Shown here one piece after another: positions 61,308 to 64,000 of a stretch of DNA of 64,000 nucleotides. The notes beneath the pieces were generated by a model. That model saw only the letters and a list, made by a program, of their open reading frames with translations, had not been told where the DNA came from and searched no databases. Each line of letters opens with the position of its first letter. Positions within the stretch are counted from its first letter, which is position 1. The DNA lies in contig NZ_CALBWS010000008.1 in the NCBI RefSeq assembly GCF_937468385.1, positions 1 through 64,000 of the forward strand, read 5' to 3'. Source of the stretch: Neobacillus rhizosphaerae. GTDB taxonomy: Bacteria > Bacillota > Bacilli > Bacillales > Cytobacillaceae. The translations under genes and the position numbers were made by a program.

Positions 61308-62024
61308 ATGCACGAGCCACAACTATTAATTGTCGATGATGAGAAAGCCATTTTACATATGTTAACAACGATTCTAAAAAAAGAAGCATTTAGCTTTATT
61401 GATACGGCAGGTACAGCTGAGGAGGCTCTTGCCTTATGTCAAACCAAACGATATGACTTAATCCTTTTGGATGTGATGCTTCCAAACCGTAGCGGTTTTG
61501 AAATTTGCCCTCTCATTAGGGAAACGACCGATGCCCCTATATTCTTTCTGACAGCTCGGTCAACAGATTTAGATAAACTTTCGGGCTTTGCATTAGGCGC
61601 AGATGATTATATCACAAAACCCTTCAATCCCCTTGAAGTCGTAGCAAGGATCAAAGCCCATTTACGTCGTCACACTGGAAAAATCACAAATACGTCTAAA
61701 ACGTTTTACCAATTTGAACCCCTCCATGTAAACACACTCTCTGGGGAAGTGACCGTAAAAGGAAGGACAGTAGAATTACCAGCACAGGTCTATCAGCTCC
61801 TTCTTTTCTTCTGTAAACATCCAAATCAGCTATTTAGTAAAAACCAGCTTTATGAAAAAGTGTGGGGCGAAGAATTTCTAGGTGAGGATAATACCGTTAT
61901 GGTCCATATTAGAAAGCTTCGGGAAAAAATCGAGGACAATCCTAGTAAGCCACGTCATATTATTACCGTAAGAGGGCTTGGCTATAAATTTGTACCTGAT
62001 GGTGGCAGCCATGAACATCCATAA
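61308..62024 (+). CDS. response regulator, OmpR/PhoB family
   Basis: 238 aa. Receiver domain with phospho-acceptor Asp near 55 (LILLDVMLP), Thr in FFLTARS and Lys in DYITKPF; C-terminal winged helix (about 140-232) with NTVMVHIRKLREKIEDNP and VRGLGYKF. GATAGGAG precedes ATG 61308. The last 14 bp overlap the kinase gene. The divergent spacing (179 bp) from the ABC genes suggests it regulates them; TTGACA at 61254-61259 may be its -35. Confidence 0.94.
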   Translation: MHEPQLLIVDDEKAILHMLTTILKKEAFSFIDTAGTAEEALALCQTKRYDLILLDVMLPNRSGFEICPLIRETTDAPIFFLTARSTDLDKLSGFALGADDYITKPFNPLEVVARIKAHLRRHTGKITNTSKTFYQFEPLHVNTLSGEVTVKGRTVELPAQVYQLLLFFCKHPNQLFSKNQLYEKVWGEEFLGEDNTVMVHIRKLREKIEDNPSKPRHIITVRGLGYKFVPDGGSHEHP

Positions 62025-63786
62025 ACGTTTTATAGTTCAATTTTTTATCCAGTTAATCCTTGTTTTCATCCTATTTTTCTTTCTATTAATCTTCATTTGG
62101 GGAATCATTGGCTTTTCGATTATGAATAATGAGGTTACCCAGGATCTATCCAAGGCAGATGACTCCTTTTTTTCTCATAGGATTACGATACATAGAAATA
62201 AAGCAACATTCGATGATGAATTAAAACAGCTGGCGGCGAACCAAAACGGCTGGCTCCTTGTCCTAACTCAAAAAGGGAAGGTCATCGGGTCTTACCATGC
62301 TCCTGAAAAAGTTCCTGCCCATTTTACACAAAGTGAACTGGCCTCTTTACTGCTGCAAGATAGCTCTGCTTCTGTGGAATACACGCATTGGCTGTTAAAA
62401 GAAACATATCCCAAGCCGTACTTGATTTTATTCGGAAGACAAAATGCGGAGACTAGATTATTAAACGAAATGGAATCAGATATTGATTGGAAAAATCATC
62501 AACTTCATCTTTCTGCTGTCACTGTTCAACAGTTAAATAAAGAAAATGGCTGGGCTCAATTGATTAATTCAACTGGAAAGGTAGTAGATCAATACGGTAC
62601 ACATAAGGAACCCATTACGTACTCAATTCAGGAACTTCACAGCTTATCAAAGAAAAATCAAGACTCAATTGCCGTCTACTATGATGCAAAGTCAGAACAA
62701 ACAATCATTGTTGGCCTACATGATTTAAGTTCAACCCCTAATCTTGAAGTAAGCTTGTTTAAAACAATGAGTAAAGGTTTCGTCGTCATTCCTGTTGCAT
62801 TATTTCTGCTATTGTTGATAGGTACATTTTGGTATGCACGTAAATTCGGGGTTCCACTGATTACGATGATGAAATGGATTCAAAATCTTGGCAGTGGTTT
62901 ATTTGAGCAGCCGCATGATCTCCATCAACGCCCAATGATGTTAAATAAAAAGGGAAAACTAAAAAGGAAGTATCGTTTGTACAAGGATCTTATTGCAACC
63001 CTTTCACAATTAACTGAGATACTAAAACAAAACGAAGTACAACGGCGAAAAATGAAACAAACCCGTGAAGAATGGATTAGTGGTCTTTCCCATGACTTAA
63101 AAACGCCGCTTTCCTCCATTTCCGGTTATGCGCAAATGCTTGAATCCGAAAATTATTCCTGGACAGAGGCTGAGACAAGGGAATTCGCCGGAATCATAAC
63201 GGAAAAATCAACCTATATGATGGACTTACTAGAGGACTTAACCTTAACTTATCGCTTAAAAAATCAAGCTTTACCAATGGCAAAAGAACAGGTAGATATG
63301 AATGAATTTATCCGGCGAACGATCATCCATTTCATCAATAATCCGACTAATACTGAGAAGAAATTCATCTTCCATCCGCATAATGGAACTATTTTCGCGC
63401 CGATTGATCCCAAATGGTTTCAAAGGATAATTGATAACCTGCTAACGAATGCCATTAAATATAATCCTTCTGGTACGGTGATTACGGTATCAATTTCATC
63501 TATTGAACAACATCTTATGATGATTACCATTGAAGATGATGGCATTGGCATGGACAATGAAACGCTCAATAAACTCTTCCATCGCTACTATCGGGGTACA
63601 AATACAAGCGACTCCGGCAGTGGAACTGGACTCGGAATGGCCATCACTAAACAATTAGTACATCTACACGGAGGATCCATTAATGTCAAAAGCGCGCTTC
63701 AAAAAGGCACAACCGTTCGAATTATCCTTCCCCTATTAATAGAGGAAAATAATAGAGGATTCGTATCAAAGTCAGATATTCAATAA
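62011..63786 (+). CDS. sensor histidine kinase
   Basis: About 591 aa membrane kinase. First transmembrane helix about 8-40, a long extracytoplasmic sensor region (about 45-245), second helix near 250-270 (VVIPVALFLLLLIGTFWY), then H-box GLSHDLKTPLSSISGYAQML, N-box DNLLTNAIKYNP, and EDDGIGMD and GSGTGLGMAI of the ATPase. ATG at 62011 lies inside the response-regulator gene with a moderate GATGGTGG site. The large sensor domain is unlike the short one of BceS-type kinases. The signal is unknown. Confidence 0.92.
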   Translation: MNIHKRFIVQFFIQLILVFILFFFLLIFIWGIIGFSIMNNEVTQDLSKADDSFFSHRITIHRNKATFDDELKQLAANQNGWLLVLTQKGKVIGSYHAPEKVPAHFTQSELASLLLQDSSASVEYTHWLLKETYPKPYLILFGRQNAETRLLNEMESDIDWKNHQLHLSAVTVQQLNKENGWAQLINSTGKVVDQYGTHKEPITYSIQELHSLSKKNQDSIAVYYDAKSEQTIIVGLHDLSSTPNLEVSLFKTMSKGFVVIPVALFLLLLIGTFWYARKFGVPLITMMKWIQNLGSGLFEQPHDLHQRPMMLNKKGKLKRKYRLYKDLIATLSQLTEILKQNEVQRRKMKQTREEWISGLSHDLKTPLSSISGYAQMLESENYSWTEAETREFAGIITEKSTYMMDLLEDLTLTYRLKNQALPMAKEQVDMNEFIRRTIIHFINNPTNTEKKFIFHPHNGTIFAPIDPKWFQRIIDNLLTNAIKYNPSGTVITVSISSIEQHLMMITIEDDGIGMDNETLNKLFHRYYRGTNTSDSGSGTGLGMAITKQLVHLHGGSINVKSALQKGTTVRIILPLLIEENNRGFVSKSDIQ

Positions 63787-63792
63787 AAGAGT

Positions 63793-63842
63793 TTAAGGGT
63801 CAGTCCCCCGTCGCTTTAAAGCATTGGGAGACTGACCCTTAA
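63793..63842. repeat. family C palindrome, copy 4
   Basis: TTTAAGGGTCAGTCCCCC, loop with GCTTTAAAGC, then GACTGACCCTTAA, a few bases after the kinase stop, where it may act as terminator. Confidence 0.85.
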
Positions 63843-63904
63843 TTTTGGTAGTTGAGTATCAAAATGATATTATTTTACTAAAATAGACTTTACCTTTTAA
63901 TCCC

Positions 63905-64000
63905 CGGGGTCATACCAAGGCTTCCAGCTATTTAATCAATCGTTTGGTTAGTTTTCGAACCAGATACCTCTTTGGAACCAGAATTTAATCAAACGTTTGT
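63905..64000. repeat. family D array, first two units, cut by the window end
   Basis: CATACCAAGGCTTCCAGC then AATCGTTTGGTTAG, and 53 bp later TTAATCAAACGTTTG; the same unit as at 53228-53450. It runs past the window. Confidence 0.85.

Noticed and set aside
61129-63786. Bce-type bacitracin-resistance module
   Set aside because: The permease is a 229-aa ABC-2 protein rather than a large FtsX-type BceB, and the kinase has a long outside sensor domain, unlike BceS.

Overview
The window is a low-GC Gram-positive chromosome segment from a spore-forming Bacillaceae (Bacillus/Neobacillus-like). Evidence: an alpha/beta-type SASP, the cortex morphogenetic peptide gene cmpA, T-box leaders, the endoA toxin-antitoxin pair, and gene order around acpS-alr-ndoA-tex matching Bacillus subtilis. 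I read it by eye; family names come from motif recognition, not searches.

Layout. 1-1.2 kb: the 5' tip of a 16S gene preceded by nine tRNA genes, all on the minus strand and read from a consensus promoter at 1173-1201. 1.2-14.4 kb: conserved core (sprT-like, cmpA, tex, ndoA/ndoAI, alr, sporulation lipoprotein, acpS, rhomboid, cshA, hydrolase, murF, ddl). The sigB/rsb stress module found in B. subtilis between ndoA and tex is absent. 14.5-31 kb: mgtE, an ftsW/rodA paralogue, dedA, a decayed IS1182-like element inserted in a terminator shared by two convergent genes, a guanidine-I (ykkC) riboswitch in front of an unrecognised small membrane protein, a kimA-type K+ importer, nupC, an MFS transporter, dinB, a T-box-controlled argS, SASP, GNAT and TetR. 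31-39 kb: ABC gene debris, a NERD/zinc-ribbon protein, a 14-unit array of 52-bp tandem repeats, AIM24, MMPL, a CPBP protease, and a methyltransferase behind a perfect promoter followed by a terminator. 39-49 kb: a HAD phosphatase, two half-size DMT exporters around a Crp/Fnr regulator, then a choline/ethanolamine-type module (degenerate nucleotidyltransferase fused to a LicA-like kinase, EutH permease, LicC-like nucleotidyltransferase), and a MocR regulator with a second D-Ala-D-Ala ligase. 49-64 kb: a T-box-controlled second-type ileS, a repeat-rich 0.9-kb gap, a MerR regulator with a diaminopentanoate-dehydrogenase-like gene, gene debris, fxsA, ydbS/ydbT, an ABC-2 exporter and a divergent two-component system.

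The intergenic DNA carries four dispersed repeat families. A is about 155-190 bp and looks structured. B is about 140-175 bp. C is a 50-bp palindrome built on GGGGTCAGTCCCC. D is a 53-56-bp unit with an AAACGTTTGGTTAG core. There are also three local tandem arrays (52, 21 and about 22 bp). Many gene starts were set from Shine-Dalgarno spacing and are non-ATG.

Most promising leads: the choline/ethanolamine activation module without a visible transferase; the guanidine-riboswitch-controlled orphan membrane protein; the IS remnant whose apparent target duplication is a whole terminator hairpin; and the repeat families, especially A, whose terminal stem appears to covary.
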